Assembly: GCA_963747985.1 (NCBI GenBank)
Contig: CAVVHG010000001.1
Location: 682,001-746,000, forward strand
Length of the DNA: 64,000 nt
Source: JACADW01 sp963747985
GTDB lineage: Bacteria; Acidobacteriota; UBA6911
Direction: 5' to 3'
In this document: positions 37,291 to 46,954 of the stretch, piece after piece
Layout of the letters: the number at the start of each line of letters is the position of its first letter
Numbering within the stretch: position 1 is the first letter of the stretch
Made by a program: the position numbers and the translations under genes
Notes under the pieces: generated by a model
The model's input: the letters and a program-made list of their open reading frames with translations, nothing else
The model's database searches: none
What the model was told of the DNA's origin: nothing

Positions 37291-39770
37291 ATGAGAGACC
37301 TGCTTTGGGATATACGCTATAGCTTCCGGATGTTTCTGCAACACCCGGGATTCGTCGCGACCGCCGTGCTCTCTCTGGCCCTCGGGATCGGGGCCAACAC
37401 GACGATCTTCAGTGCGGTCAACGTGCTGATGTTCCGCCCCCTCGCCTTCAAGGAAGCTCACCGGCTGGTGCTGGTGGAAGAGACTAATCCCAAAGAAAAT
37501 GACCGGAGGGACCCGAAGCTCTCGACGTTGGTGGAATTGCAGCGGCGTGGCGGCTCTTTTGAGCAGGTGGAGGGAGCCGTAATGTATTCTGAGCCCGGCA
37601 CCATCACGGGCGGAGCTGAGGCGGAACGGATCAGCGCGCAGTTCGTCAGTCCGGGCCTCTTTACGCTGCTGGGCGTCAAGCCTGCCATAGGCCGCACCTT
37701 TGCCTCCGAAGATGCTCGATACGATGCAGGAGCCGCGATCGTGATCAGCCATGAGTTCTGGCAGCGACGGTTTGGCGGCAGTGCCTCTGTTCTCGGACAG
37801 ACGATTACCCTCCAAAGCGCGGTGCGCACGATCATCGGTGTCATGCCGCCCGGTTTCTGGATCTACCCATGGACAAGGGATATGGACATGTGGAGGGTCC
37901 TGAATCTCACCAATAACCGCCTTACCCCCGATACGCGATGGCTGAGCGTGTTGGCCCGTCTCAGGCCCGGAGATGAAGCTCGAGCAGGCTCGGGCGGAGA
38001 TGGACGTATTCATGCGGCAGCTCGAGGAGCAGGATTCCAAGGCGAATCGCGGCTGGCGCGTGAATGTCGAAGAGCTGCGGGAGTATTGCTTCGGAGGATG
38101 GAGGGAGGACGTCTACCTTCTGCTCGGAGCAGTGGGATTCATCCTTCTCATCGCCTGTGCCAACGTGGCGAATCTCCTGCTGGCGAGGGCGGCGACACGC
38201 GAACGCGAAATTGCCCTTCGTGTTTCGCTTGGCGCCGGCCGGTTCCGCATCGTTCGCCAGCTGCTTACCGAGAGCATACTGCTCGCTCTGCTGGGTGGTG
38301 CGCTAGGTATGCTGCTGGCGGTATGGGGAAAGAAGATCTTCCTGGCTCTCGCAGATTGGTTTCCCCGGGGTGAAGAGATCAAGGTCGACGCGGCAGTTCT
38401 GGGTTTTACGCTCGGAGTCTCCGTCTTCACAGGGATTCTTTTCGGGCTTGCTCCGGCTCTGAAAGCCTCCAGGGTCAACCTCAACGAATCTTTGAAAGCA
38501 GCTGGAAGCCGGCAAGTAGGGGAATCACGCCAGGTTGGCAGGAGTCTGATTGTGATGGTTGAAATTGCTCTTGCCCTGGTGCTGCTCATCGGCGCCGGAC
38601 TGATGATCAACAGCCTCTTCCGCCTCAAGGCTGTCAACCTTGGCTATAATCCGAGGAACCTGCTGATCGGATCCATCCAGCTGACAAGCTCAAAATACAG
38701 GGAGCTTCTTGACGGTGACAAGAAGAGGGTCACGCCCCAGGTGGACTCTTTTTATCAGCAGGTGGTGGACCGTCTTCAAACCGTTCCCGGCGTCATATCC
38801 GCCGGCGTGGCGAGTTCCGTGATGGGGCCGGTTCAGTTCAAGATCCTCGGGCGGCCGGCACCACCTGCAGGCGAGGAACTGCAAGCCGCATTCTTTGAAG
38901 CGAATCCCGGCTACTTTCGCGCCATGCAGATTCCACTCCTGAAAGGGCGCATTCTGACTGAACAGGATGATGCGCGCGCCCAGTGGGTGGTCGTGGTAAG
39001 TGAATCCATGGTGCGCAAGCATTTCCCGGCCGAGGACCCCGTCGGCAAGATGCTGCAGGTGGAGTTCCGTGCCGCGGGACTCAGCGTCCTGGAGGACCAA
39101 CCTCGCCAGATTGTCGGAGTTGTGGGTGACGTGAGGCACTGGGGTTTGTATGGTGACCCTCCGCCCACGCTGTACGTGCCGGACCTCCAGCACATTTGGG
39201 TGTCACCCAGCGGTATCTCCATGCGTCATCTGTTCAGGACCTTCTTTATCCGCACGAATGCCAATCCGATGATTCTAGCGTCATCGCTACGGCAGGTTGT
39301 TGCGCAGATCGACAGGGACCAGGCTGTTTTCGACATCATGCCGATGGAGCAGCGTCTGTCCGATTGGCTTGGTTACCAGCGCTTCTACATGCAGCTGTTC
39401 GGCATCTTCGCCGCGCTCGCGGTGTTCCTGGCCGTGATCGGGATATACGGAGTGATGTCCTACTCCGTGGCGCGGCGCACGCATGAGATCGGCGTGCGCG
39501 TCGCGATCGGGGCCAGTCGTGGAAGAGTGCTCTTCCTTGTGCTCCGGCAGGCTTTGATGCTCACCCTTGCGGGGGTGGCGATCGGGATCGGCGCTGCGAT
39601 TGGACTGACCCGGCTGATAGCCAATTGGCTTTACGGTGTGAAAGCCGTCGATCCGCTTCACCTTCACAATCGTGTCCCTGGTCTTGATCGGGGTGGGCTT
39701 GCTCGCCAGTTACATTCCGGCCCGGCGGGCCTCCAAAGTCGATCCAGTCGTAGCACTCCGCTACGAGTAG
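37291..39770 (+). CDS. ADOP/MacB-type ABC transporter permease (two frameshifts)
   Basis: About 826 residues after correction. It starts MRDLLWDIRYSFRMFLQHPG with the first span (AVLSLALGIGANTTIFSAV), a MacB_PCD periplasmic domain, then LIACANVANLLLARAATRER, a three-span FtsX block, the second periplasmic domain and the last spans (LAVIGIYGVMSYSVARRTHEIGVR). The frame changes near 37975 (MKLEQARAEMDV continues the domain) and near 39657, after which the true end YIPARRASKVDPVVALRYE with stop at 39768-39770 is read in the third frame. Unlike the gene at 906 it lacks the N-terminal ADOP domain and a padR neighbour. The ATPase partner is not in the window. Both shifts look like single-base changes. 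Confidence 0.82.
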
Positions 39771-39771
39771 G

Positions 39772-39849
39772 GGGGACAGTCACCAGTGTCCCTCGTTTGT
39801 TCTGAAACGTTCACTGCCAATTGCTGAAGAGACACTGGTGACTGTCCCC
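39772..39849. repeat. REP-like inverted repeat, GGGGACAGTCACCAGTGTCCC family
   Basis: GGGGACAGTCACCAGTGTC on the left pairs with GACACTGGTGACTGTCCCC on the right. The centre contains CCAATTGCTGAAGAG. It lies between the permease stop and the stop of the minus-strand GH36-like gene. Its partner at 42097 is an inverted copy. Confidence 0.8.
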
Positions 39850-39850
39850 G

Positions 39851-42076
39851 CTACCGTTTTTTCGCGAACTTGACGCTCCAATCCACGGGGGCCTTCTGTC
39901 CCGGGAAGCTGACCTTCAGCAAGCCATCCGGCCCGGGAACACAGGCGACTGTAGCTCCCGGCGCGAGGGCCTTCTCAAACTCGAACTCCCCCGGCACGTA
40001 GAAGAAGAGCGTGTAAGGCGCATCCGGAACGGTATCGGAAGTACCTTGCAGCGTCATGGAGGAGGAGGTCCAACTCTGTTTCAGGATGCCCACGGCCCCC
40101 GTGAGGTGGCGGCTGTTCGCGATCAGCTGCGGCCGTCCGAGCTGCGGGTGAACGTGGAACACGGCGGTCCCGTGAGCGGGCAGTTCCGTCCGGAAACCGC
40201 GGTCCCCTGCTTCGACCAGCCGCTCCTTCCAGAAGTCAAAAACCACGAAAGGCCGGCCCGCATCCAGCCCGAGATCGTTTTCGAAGGACACTGAGCGCTG
40301 TTCGGGCCCAGCCGACCAGTTGGTCGCGGCCACCACGTCGTACCTCCCGGAGGGCATGTTGATCTTCAGATCCAGGATCCGGGGATAGTTTTCCACCGCA
40401 CGGCCACGCCCGAAGAGATCGATCGGGAAGATGGGCAGAACTGGAATAGCTTTCCTGATCAGCTCCACGCGATCCTTTTCGAGGTTCGGCATATCGTCGC
40501 CACTCAGCCACTGGAGGCCCGCGATGCTCAACAGGCTGGCGGCGGTGCGTGCCTCTTCCAGGCTCAGGAACTGGGTATTTCCCTCCTTCGGGTCCACGCG
40601 GGTGGGCTTACCCCTCAACACGATGCAATCCGGGTCGCTGTACCAGATGATGTGGTTCTGGTAGGTGTTGTTGCTGATCACCTCGAAGAAGTTGTTCATC
40701 TGCCGCCATCCCGGGCCGGGGTCCCGGCCGCAGCCCACCACATCCACGTACCCCATGCGCCCGCCCCAGTTGTCCGGGTGGTTGGTATGCCAGACCTCCG
40801 GTCCCATGATCTCGCGAAAGATCTTCAGCGTCTCTACCGAGAGGTCGAAAGGAGTTTTCGATTTATCGTAGAAGCGCGACCTGTTTTTTTCCCACTGAGG
40901 CACAGTACTGCCCATGTCGAACTTGTAGTACTCCCATCCCTGCGCCTTCAGGTTCTTCCACAGCGGAATCCAATAATCGCGGATCACTTCGGGACGTGAA
41001 AAATCCAGCTCCCCGCCCCCCTGGTAATCCATGGCGATCCTGCCCTGCTCGTCCCGCAGGAACCACTCCGGCTTGCCATGTTCCACGCAATAGGAGTAGG
41101 GAACGGTCCAGAGCCCGGGGACGAAGCCTTTCGACTTGATGTAGCGGGCGAGCCATTCGGGGCCATGGGGGAAGGTTTCGGCATCCCAATCCCTGTCCCA
41201 GTGGCGGTGGGCGGGGTGGTCGAAGCCGTCGTCGAGCTGGACGTGAAGCATGCCATATTGCTTGAGATTGGCCTCGATCCAGTCGGCGGCCTGCACGATG
41301 TCCTGCTCGGTCACATCCCGAAAAAAGGCGAGCCAGTGGTTCCATCCCGTGGGTGCCGTCTTGTGGCAGGTATCGTCGAGCGGAACGTAGCGCGGCATGC
41401 CCAGCACCTTCACGTAGTAGTCGGGGATCAGGGAGACGAGTGTCGTGCTGCCCGCGACAGGCAGGGTCACCTGCATGGTCTGCGGATCGCGCGGATCACG
41501 CGCCAGCCGGGCGCCGTCGGCAAACCGGATGGCGACATCGGTTGGCCGGTCGAAGAGGCCATGCAGGTTGCGCGCATCGACGGGGCCGAGCGCAAGGTAC
41601 ATCGCGTGCGGGCTGTCGGGCGGAACGTAGGACCTTTCCTCCATGGGTTCGCCCGTGTAGTCGACGTCTTTGCCAACCTCGTGCACGCGCATTTTGCCGA
41701 TTTCCGCAAGGCGCGCAGGAATCCTCTGCGTGCCCGCGGGTGCGGCCCCCGTCACGACCGTTCCCGAGACGGCGGTTTGCACCTCGATGGAGTTCTCTGT
41801 CGTGCGGAACTCCCAGGCGGCCTGCGCAGGCGCTTCTGCTGTTATGGTGAGACCTTCAGTCCCTCGATCGGTGACGGTCCACCCGGCGAGAGGTACAAGG
41901 CCCTTGCCTTGCCGGATCTGCAGTCTGATCCCGGTCAGCACAGGGCCAAGCCTGGTGTGGCTGATGGAGAGGATGGCCTTGCTCTCATCCACACCGAGGG
42001 ACCAGGGGCCTTTCCTGTACTCTTCTGCGTAAGTGGAAGGGGCGAGAAGCAGAAGAAACAACAGTGCGATTCTCAC
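39851..42076 (-). CDS. Secreted GH36-like alpha-galactosidase family protein (copy A)
   Basis: A 741-residue protein. GTG 42076 is taken as the start: AGGGAG lies just upstream and the signal peptide (VRIALLFLLLLAPSTYA) begins there. The ATG at 42145 would translate the adjacent REP repeat (GTQVTVPLI). After an N-terminal beta-sandwich comes a (beta/alpha)8 barrel with DWIEANLKQYGMLHVQLDDG, GFVPGLWTVPYSYC and the clan-D signature WEYYKFDMG, whose Asp is the expected nucleophile, then a C-terminal sandwich (LPIFPIDLFGRGRAVENYPRI). It shares this order with the gene at 49290. The specific sugar is not determined; alpha-galactoside is the family default. Confidence 0.8.
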   Translation of the reverse strand: MRIALLFLLLLAPSTYAEEYRKGPWSLGVDESKAILSISHTRLGPVLTGIRLQIRQGKGLVPLAGWTVTDRGTEGLTITAEAPAQAAWEFRTTENSIEVQTAVSGTVVTGAAPAGTQRIPARLAEIGKMRVHEVGKDVDYTGEPMEERSYVPPDSPHAMYLALGPVDARNLHGLFDRPTDVAIRFADGARLARDPRDPQTMQVTLPVAGSTTLVSLIPDYYVKVLGMPRYVPLDDTCHKTAPTGWNHWLAFFRDVTEQDIVQAADWIEANLKQYGMLHVQLDDGFDHPAHRHWDRDWDAETFPHGPEWLARYIKSKGFVPGLWTVPYSYCVEHGKPEWFLRDEQGRIAMDYQGGGELDFSRPEVIRDYWIPLWKNLKAQGWEYYKFDMGSTVPQWEKNRSRFYDKSKTPFDLSVETLKIFREIMGPEVWHTNHPDNWGGRMGYVDVVGCGRDPGPGWRQMNNFFEVISNNTYQNHIIWYSDPDCIVLRGKPTRVDPKEGNTQFLSLEEARTAASLLSIAGLQWLSGDDMPNLEKDRVELIRKAIPVLPIFPIDLFGRGRAVENYPRILDLKINMPSGRYDVVAATNWSAGPEQRSVSFENDLGLDAGRPFVVFDFWKERLVEAGDRGFRTELPAHGTAVFHVHPQLGRPQLIANSRHLTGAVGILKQSWTSSSMTLQGTSDTVPDAPYTLFFYVPGEFEFEKALAPGATVACVPGPDGLLKVSFPGQKAPVDWSVKFAKKR

Positions 42077-42096
42077 AGATTTCTCCCTAGTTATGA

Positions 42097-42176
42097 GGGG
42101 GACAGTCACCTGTGTCCCTTCAGCAATTGGCAACGAGCGTTTCAAAACGCACGAGGGACACGGGTGACTGTCCCCC
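42097..42176. repeat. REP-like inverted repeat, inverted copy of 39772-39849
   Basis: GGGGACAGTCACCTGTGTCCC pairs with GGGACACGGGTGACTGTCCCC; the centre reads CTTCAGCAATTGGCAACGAG, the complement of the centre at 39772. It lies between the GH36-like start and the VKOR-DsbA stop, whose last base(s) it touches. Confidence 0.8.
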
Positions 42177-43414
42177 TACTGGACCCACTGCTCGATGAAG
42201 CCCTTTTCGCGGCCGTGCTCCCGTTGATTTGCGAGCGCCTGGAAGATTGCGCGCAGCTGGATGTAGGGCAGTGTCCCGATGACCATCCGGTTGTTGATGA
42301 TCATGGTCGGCGTCGAGCGTATACCGTACGGATACTTGTCCGATGTCTTTTCGTATTCCCGCCCGGTTTCGATGATCCTGTGGACCAATTCCTTCGTAGC
42401 GGGATCGCTTAGCGCCTTTTCGGCGCCGTATTTCTGCGCCAGGGCCAGGCGCCACTCAGGGCTCTTTCCCGACTCGAAATTGGCGTAGATCTCGTCATGG
42501 ATGGCGGGGAACCTGGCGGGATCGTAGGCAGCGATGTAACTGAGGTCACAGGCGCCGGGGTGCTTGTCTTTTTCCACCACGTCGTTGCACTTCGCCTCGA
42601 GCGGGAAGAACTGAAAGGCGATATTCAGCTTCCCCTTGAACTCCTCCTTGAGCTTCGCGAGTTGCCGGGCGAGATACAGGCAATCCGGGCATCGGAAGTC
42701 CGCATATTCGACCACCTGGATCGGCGCGTCCTCGAACCGATCGGTGGCTTTGGCCGTCATGAAAGGCGAGATGAAGCTCGGGTACTTGACCGTCGGCAGG
42801 TTGAAATACTCCTTCACCACGCGTGCCGCCACGCCCGACTGCGCTTCGATCTTGGCGTCGTGGAACAGGATCATGCCCCAGGCACCGGCAGCGGTGAGCA
42901 CGGCATACGCCGCGACGTGCTTCCAGGACGGTTGGAACCATCGTCTCAGCCGGCTTTGCTCATTCCTGTCGATACCATAGGCAAGGAAAAGCCCGAAGCT
43001 GACAAGGGAGAAGACGTAGTAGCCTGAGCACAAAAGGCAGAGGCTCTTCAGGTAGAGAACCGAAAACAGGAAAAGGCTGATGACGCCGGCGGCGTTGAAA
43101 GCGGATATTGTCTTGTTCGTTCGCTCGAACGCCGGCGAAGGAAACACCGCGGAGAGTGCAACCAGTCCTCCCACGATCAACCCGAAATACCCCAGCGGAA
43201 CCCCATCGATCTGCGAGATGCTCGAAAAGGCGGAACTGTCGCAGTTGAAGAAGGCGTTGATGTCACAGAAAGACCCCTGGAAGATCGACTGCGGGTAGTT
43301 CGCCATGAAGAAGTGACGGATGGTCAGGGTCGATGCGACGACCATCCCCAGCCCCGACACGAAAAGCAGGATCCGCCGCACTACTTTTCCGTTGCAGGTC
43401 AACGATACTTCCAT
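42176..43414 (-). CDS. Vitamin K epoxide reductase (VKOR) - DsbA-like thioredoxin fusion
   Basis: A 412-residue fusion protein. The N-terminal half has five membrane segments with the VKOR cysteines: the loop pair around FFNCDSS and the active-site CLLC in LKSLCLLCSGYYVF. After a short linker the C-terminal half is a DsbA-type thioredoxin domain with CPDC (EYADFRCPDCLYLARQL) and the cis-Pro loop RSTPTMIINNR. Such fusions replace DsbB/DsbA: the VKOR domain reoxidises the thioredoxin domain using quinone, introducing disulfides into exported proteins. Many genes in this window encode exported proteins with cysteines. It is followed on the same strand by nothing coding for 99 bases and preceded by doxX, about 210 bp away. 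Confidence 0.9.
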   Translation of the reverse strand: MEVSLTCNGKVVRRILLFVSGLGMVVASTLTIRHFFMANYPQSIFQGSFCDINAFFNCDSSAFSSISQIDGVPLGYFGLIVGGLVALSAVFPSPAFERTNKTISAFNAAGVISLFLFSVLYLKSLCLLCSGYYVFSLVSFGLFLAYGIDRNEQSRLRRWFQPSWKHVAAYAVLTAAGAWGMILFHDAKIEAQSGVAARVVKEYFNLPTVKYPSFISPFMTAKATDRFEDAPIQVVEYADFRCPDCLYLARQLAKLKEEFKGKLNIAFQFFPLEAKCNDVVEKDKHPGACDLSYIAAYDPARFPAIHDEIYANFESGKSPEWRLALAQKYGAEKALSDPATKELVHRIIETGREYEKTSDKYPYGIRSTPTMIINNRMVIGTLPYIQLRAIFQALANQREHGREKGFIEQWVQ

Positions 43415-43626
43415 AGATCAGGCTCCCAGCCGTCCCGGCAAAGCGAAAAGTATCTCACAAATCAGCTCGCTTTGCGTGCCAACTTCAGGGGCTCCGATCA
43501 GTCCTCCACTCACGTCCCTTATGGGACGCGTTGCCGGGATCGCGGATAGCGCGCGCGAATCGTTCGGTGCTGCCCCACTGTCGATCCAGTGAAGAGGGAC
43601 AAAGGGGTACAGAAGAACGAGCCGTG

Positions 43627-44082
43627 TCAGGCGATCTCTCTTCTGTCCCCGGGAGAAGAATTGAGCCGGGCATCAAGGGACCAGGAACCTGAGCCGACGA
43701 TCAACAGGAACAGTGAGCCAAGGAGCATAGCCCAGTCCGTGCGCGCCTCGTGCGCCATGCTCCAGAATCCGTTCCTGATAAGTATCGGGACTTTAGTTGT
43801 CGAGACGGCCACCAGCATGTTGATGATCATCGGAACGGCGGCCAGGCGCGTGAGCAGCCCCGCAAGCATCAGCACTCCGCAGACGATCTCGAAGGTCCCA
43901 TCGAAAGGTGCCATGATCTCAGGAGCCGGAATTCCGATGCGCATGAAACGCCCGACTCCCAGCTCGGCAGGAAACAAAAACTTCTGAATTCCCTCCGACA
44001 AGAAGACAGCGCCGACTGCAGCCCGGATCAGAATCACGGCAGCCGGCGCATCTGGAGCGGCAATCCGGTACAGGATCTTCAT
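43627..44082 (-). CDS. DoxX family integral membrane protein
   Basis: A 151-residue protein with four predicted membrane segments (AVILIRAAVGAVFLSEGIQKFLF, EIVCGVLMLAGLLTRLAAVPM, MIINMLVAVSTTK, AMLLGSLFLLIVGSGSW). The GIQKFLFP motif and four-helix layout are those of DoxX, associated with membrane redox and oxidative-stress complexes. It lies between the VKOR-DsbA gene and the hemerythrin gene on the same strand, with gaps of about 210 and 80 bp. The last residues (SSPGDRREIA) lie in a region with weak inverted-repeat character (43609-43646), so the C-terminus may have been set by a repeat insertion. Nothing further is seen in 43415-43626. Confidence 0.82.
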   Translation of the reverse strand: MKILYRIAAPDAPAAVILIRAAVGAVFLSEGIQKFLFPAELGVGRFMRIGIPAPEIMAPFDGTFEIVCGVLMLAGLLTRLAAVPMIINMLVAVSTTKVPILIRNGFWSMAHEARTDWAMLLGSLFLLIVGSGSWSLDARLNSSPGDRREIA

Positions 44083-44162
44083 GGTTCAATTCCTCTATTT
44101 TGGTGGCAGGAACAGCACTGACAGCCCCGCTATCCTCGTTGCTGAACCAATCCTTGCAGGCC

Positions 44163-44921
44163 TCACCGCGCGGGCAAGGCGGGCGCGGTGAACTGCCCGA
44201 GGTCGGCCAAGCCGAGGCCGGTCTCGATTTCGGCGATCTGTTTGACCGCATCCTCGAAGCCGTCCTTGCCGAACTGTTCGCGCTCGATGTCCTCGAACCT
44301 GTCACCCATCTCGTCGAGTTGCGCGGCAGTGAGCGTTTGCTTCCAGGCAGGGAAGATCACCGTGTCCTCCCTGGCGGCGTGCGGCCGATACATGCGGACG
44401 AGGGCATCCATGGCTTGCACCAGTTGCCCCGCGCTGGCCGCGCCCTGCTTTGAAGACTGTGTTGCTGCCAGGATGAAGTCGGTCAAATCCCGTCCGCGCT
44501 GGTGCTGCGTGATCAGGACATCCACGCAGTCTGCAGCCTCGCCGCCAGCTTTCCTGACGGCGGGGAAAATATGCGCCTCCTCCAGCTGCTTCTCGTGATA
44601 GTCCTCACCGAACGCCCGAAACAGTCTGGCCGTTCTCTGAAGCGAGTCGAGCACGACGGCGGAGGGATCGCCGCGAAGTCTCGCGGCTGCCTCCGTGTAA
44701 ACGAACAAGGCCCGGCGCAGGACCCCATGCTCGCGCATGAGGTCCTCCACAGCGGTGACCTCGATATCCGTCTTGGTCCCGGCCTTCTCTGAAGGATTCC
44801 GATCCTCCGATTTGTTTTCGATTGCGCCTCTGCCGCCGCAGCCGTCGAGAACCAGACCCGTCCCGAGGACCACGGCCGAGCCAAGGAAGTACCGGCGTGT
44901 GTTCATGTCCAGACCTTTCAT
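44163..44921 (-). CDS. Exported hemerythrin (HHE) domain protein
   Basis: A 252-residue protein with a twin-arginine-type leader (NTRRYFLGSAVVLGTGLVLDG) and a possible lipobox Cys in LDGCGG. The mature part is a four-helix hemerythrin domain with the iron ligand pattern: LMREHGVLRRAL, EDYHEKQLEEAHIFP, LITQHQRGRDL and YRPHAAREDTVIFP. Such domains bind a di-iron centre and sense or store oxygen or nitric oxide. ATG 44921 is preferred because GGAGAG is five bases upstream; ATG 44906 would still keep the twin arginines. With DoxX and VKOR-DsbA it forms a group of envelope redox genes on the minus strand. Confidence 0.85.
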   Translation of the reverse strand: MKGLDMNTRRYFLGSAVVLGTGLVLDGCGGRGAIENKSEDRNPSEKAGTKTDIEVTAVEDLMREHGVLRRALFVYTEAAARLRGDPSAVVLDSLQRTARLFRAFGEDYHEKQLEEAHIFPAVRKAGGEAADCVDVLITQHQRGRDLTDFILAATQSSKQGAASAGQLVQAMDALVRMYRPHAAREDTVIFPAWKQTLTAAQLDEMGDRFEDIEREQFGKDGFEDAVKQIAEIETGLGLADLGQFTAPALPAR

Positions 44922-45136
44922 ATGGTCTCTCCTTCCGCGTATCCGTTTTGCAGGCGTTTGTCCCTAATTGTAGCAGGACTCGCGGAGAGTCTGCCGGGAG
45001 GAAGTGGACGCGCTTCGATGAAGCGCGCGATGTCTGCGCCGGCGGCGCGGGCCTGCCTCCCGGCGGCAGAAACATCCAATGTCGGCCAGCCCCGTGAGGC
45101 GACCCAATCCGGTTGTAAGGGCTTTCCTGTGACTGT

Positions 45137-46920
45137 ATGCTAGCGGCGTTGACAGGAATGAACCATTCGTCCATGCCTGGAGAATCTCCGACTCCGCAGA
45201 CCGACCCGCCACGCCCGGAAATCAGGTGGTGGCATGGGATGTTTCCTGCCGCCTCCTGGCTCAGGTCTTACAGACTCGCCTGGCTGCCGCGTGACGCGGT
45301 GGCGGGCGTGACACTGGCTGCATACGCCGTGCCCGTCTCCCTCGCCTATGCGACGCTCGCGGGTATGCCGCCGCAGATCGGCGTTTACGGCTTCATGCTG
45401 GGCGGCCTGGGCTACATGTTCTTCGGCTCTTCGCGACACCTGGCGATCGGCCCCACTTCAGCCATCTCGCTCCTGGTCGGCGTAACCGTGTCGGGCATGG
45501 CGCGAGGCGACGCGACGCGCTATATAGGGCTTGCGGCCATGACTGCGATCGCAGTTGCCGTTCTCTGCATGGTCTCCTGGCTGTTGAGGCTCAGCGCGCT
45601 CATGAACTTCATCGGCGATACTATCCTTCTCGGCTTCAAGGCTGGAGCCGCGCTGAGCATCGCGTCGACGCAACTGCCTGGGCTGCTGGGCGTTCCCGGC
45701 GGGGGCGAACATTTCCTGACGCGCATATCCAGAGTCGCAAACCAGCTCGGTCAAATACAGCCGGTGGTCCTGGCGGTAAGCCTCTCCGCGCTCGTGTTGC
45801 TGTGGCTGGGGGAACGATACCTGCCGGGGCGGCCGATCGAGCTTTTCGTCGTCGCCCTTTCGATCGTGGCCGTGCCGCTCCTGGGCCTTCGGGAGATGGG
45901 TGTTCCGACCGTGGGCCTCGTGCCTGCCGGGCTTCCGGGGCTGGCGCTGCCCAGGCTGAATGCGAACGACCTGATCGGAATCATGCCGCTGGCAGGTGCC
46001 TGCCTGCTGCTTTCTTATATCGAGAGCATCTCGGCTGCACGCACATTCGCCGAAAAGCACGACTATCCCATTGATATACGGCAGGAACTTCTGGGTCTGG
46101 GTTGTGCAAACCTCGCCGTGGGCATCGGCGGCGGATATCCCGTGGCAGGCGGACTTTCGCAGACTGCAGTAAACGAAAACGCCGGTGCGCGCAGCCCGCT
46201 TTCCCTCCTGTTTACGTCGGCGACGCTTGCGCTTTGCCTGATGTACCTGACCGGACTCGTGAGCAACCTGCCCAAAGCGGTGCTCGCCACGATCGTGCTC
46301 ATGGCGGTCAGGGGACTCATAAAGGTCCGGGAACTGATACGCGTGCGGCGGCTCAGCCGGATCGAGTTCAGGGTCGCCATGGTCGCTCTGCTGGGAGTAG
46401 TGGCTCTCGGCATTGAGCAGGGCGTCCTGCTGGCGGCGGTCGTCTCGCTCCTCATGCTGCTGGTCCGGGAGAGCCAGCCTCACGTTGCCTTCCTCGGTCG
46501 TATCCCGGGCACGCGCCGGTATTCCGATCTGGCAAGGCATCCCAACAACGAGCGCCTCCCCGGCGTCGTTGCGTTCCGCATCGAAGCCGACCTGCTTTAC
46601 TTCAACGCGGATCACATCCTGCGCGATATCCTGGCGCACGTGCGCGAGGAGAATCCTCCCCCCGTTTCGTGGTCTGTGATCTGTCGACCTCGCCCTACGT
46701 GGATATCGCGGGTGCGCGCATCCTCAGCAGACTGCACGACGAGCTCAGCAAGATCGGCGTGCTCCTGCGTATCGTGGAAGCGCACGCGCTGGTGCGCGAC
46801 CTGCTGCGGGCGGAGGGGTTGGAGGAAAAGGTCGGGCCGATCAACCGCTATGCTTCGATCGACGACGTCGTCGAAGACTTCGAGCAGCAGGAGGAGTTTG
46901 ATGCAGGCGATATTTCCTGA
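45137..46920 (+). CDS. SulP family anion transporter with STAS domain (one frameshift)
   Basis: About 594 residues after correction. The membrane part begins with WLPRDAVAGVTLAAYAVPVSLAYATLAGMPPQ, a Sulfate_transp signature, shown here as AVPVSLAYATLAG and GLYTSFFG-like GVYGFMLGGLGYMFFGSS, and continues through LGCANLAVGIGGGYPVAGGLSQTAVN. The STAS domain (VVAFRIEADLLYFNADHI) is cut at about 46660 where CCT is followed by six C; a seventh C restores PPPRFVVCDLSTSPYVDIAGA and the true end at 46920. In the raw frame the transporter runs falsely into the next gene. SulP proteins move sulfate, bicarbonate or other anions. The start could also be ATG 45158. Confidence 0.87.
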
Positions 46921-46954
46921 GGCGCTGCATTCGCGTGAGAGCGAGGATCAAATC

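Noticed and set aside
42077..42145. N-terminal extension of GH36-like copy A from ATG 42145
   Set aside because: It would translate the REP element; GTG 42076 has a ribosome site and begins the signal peptide.
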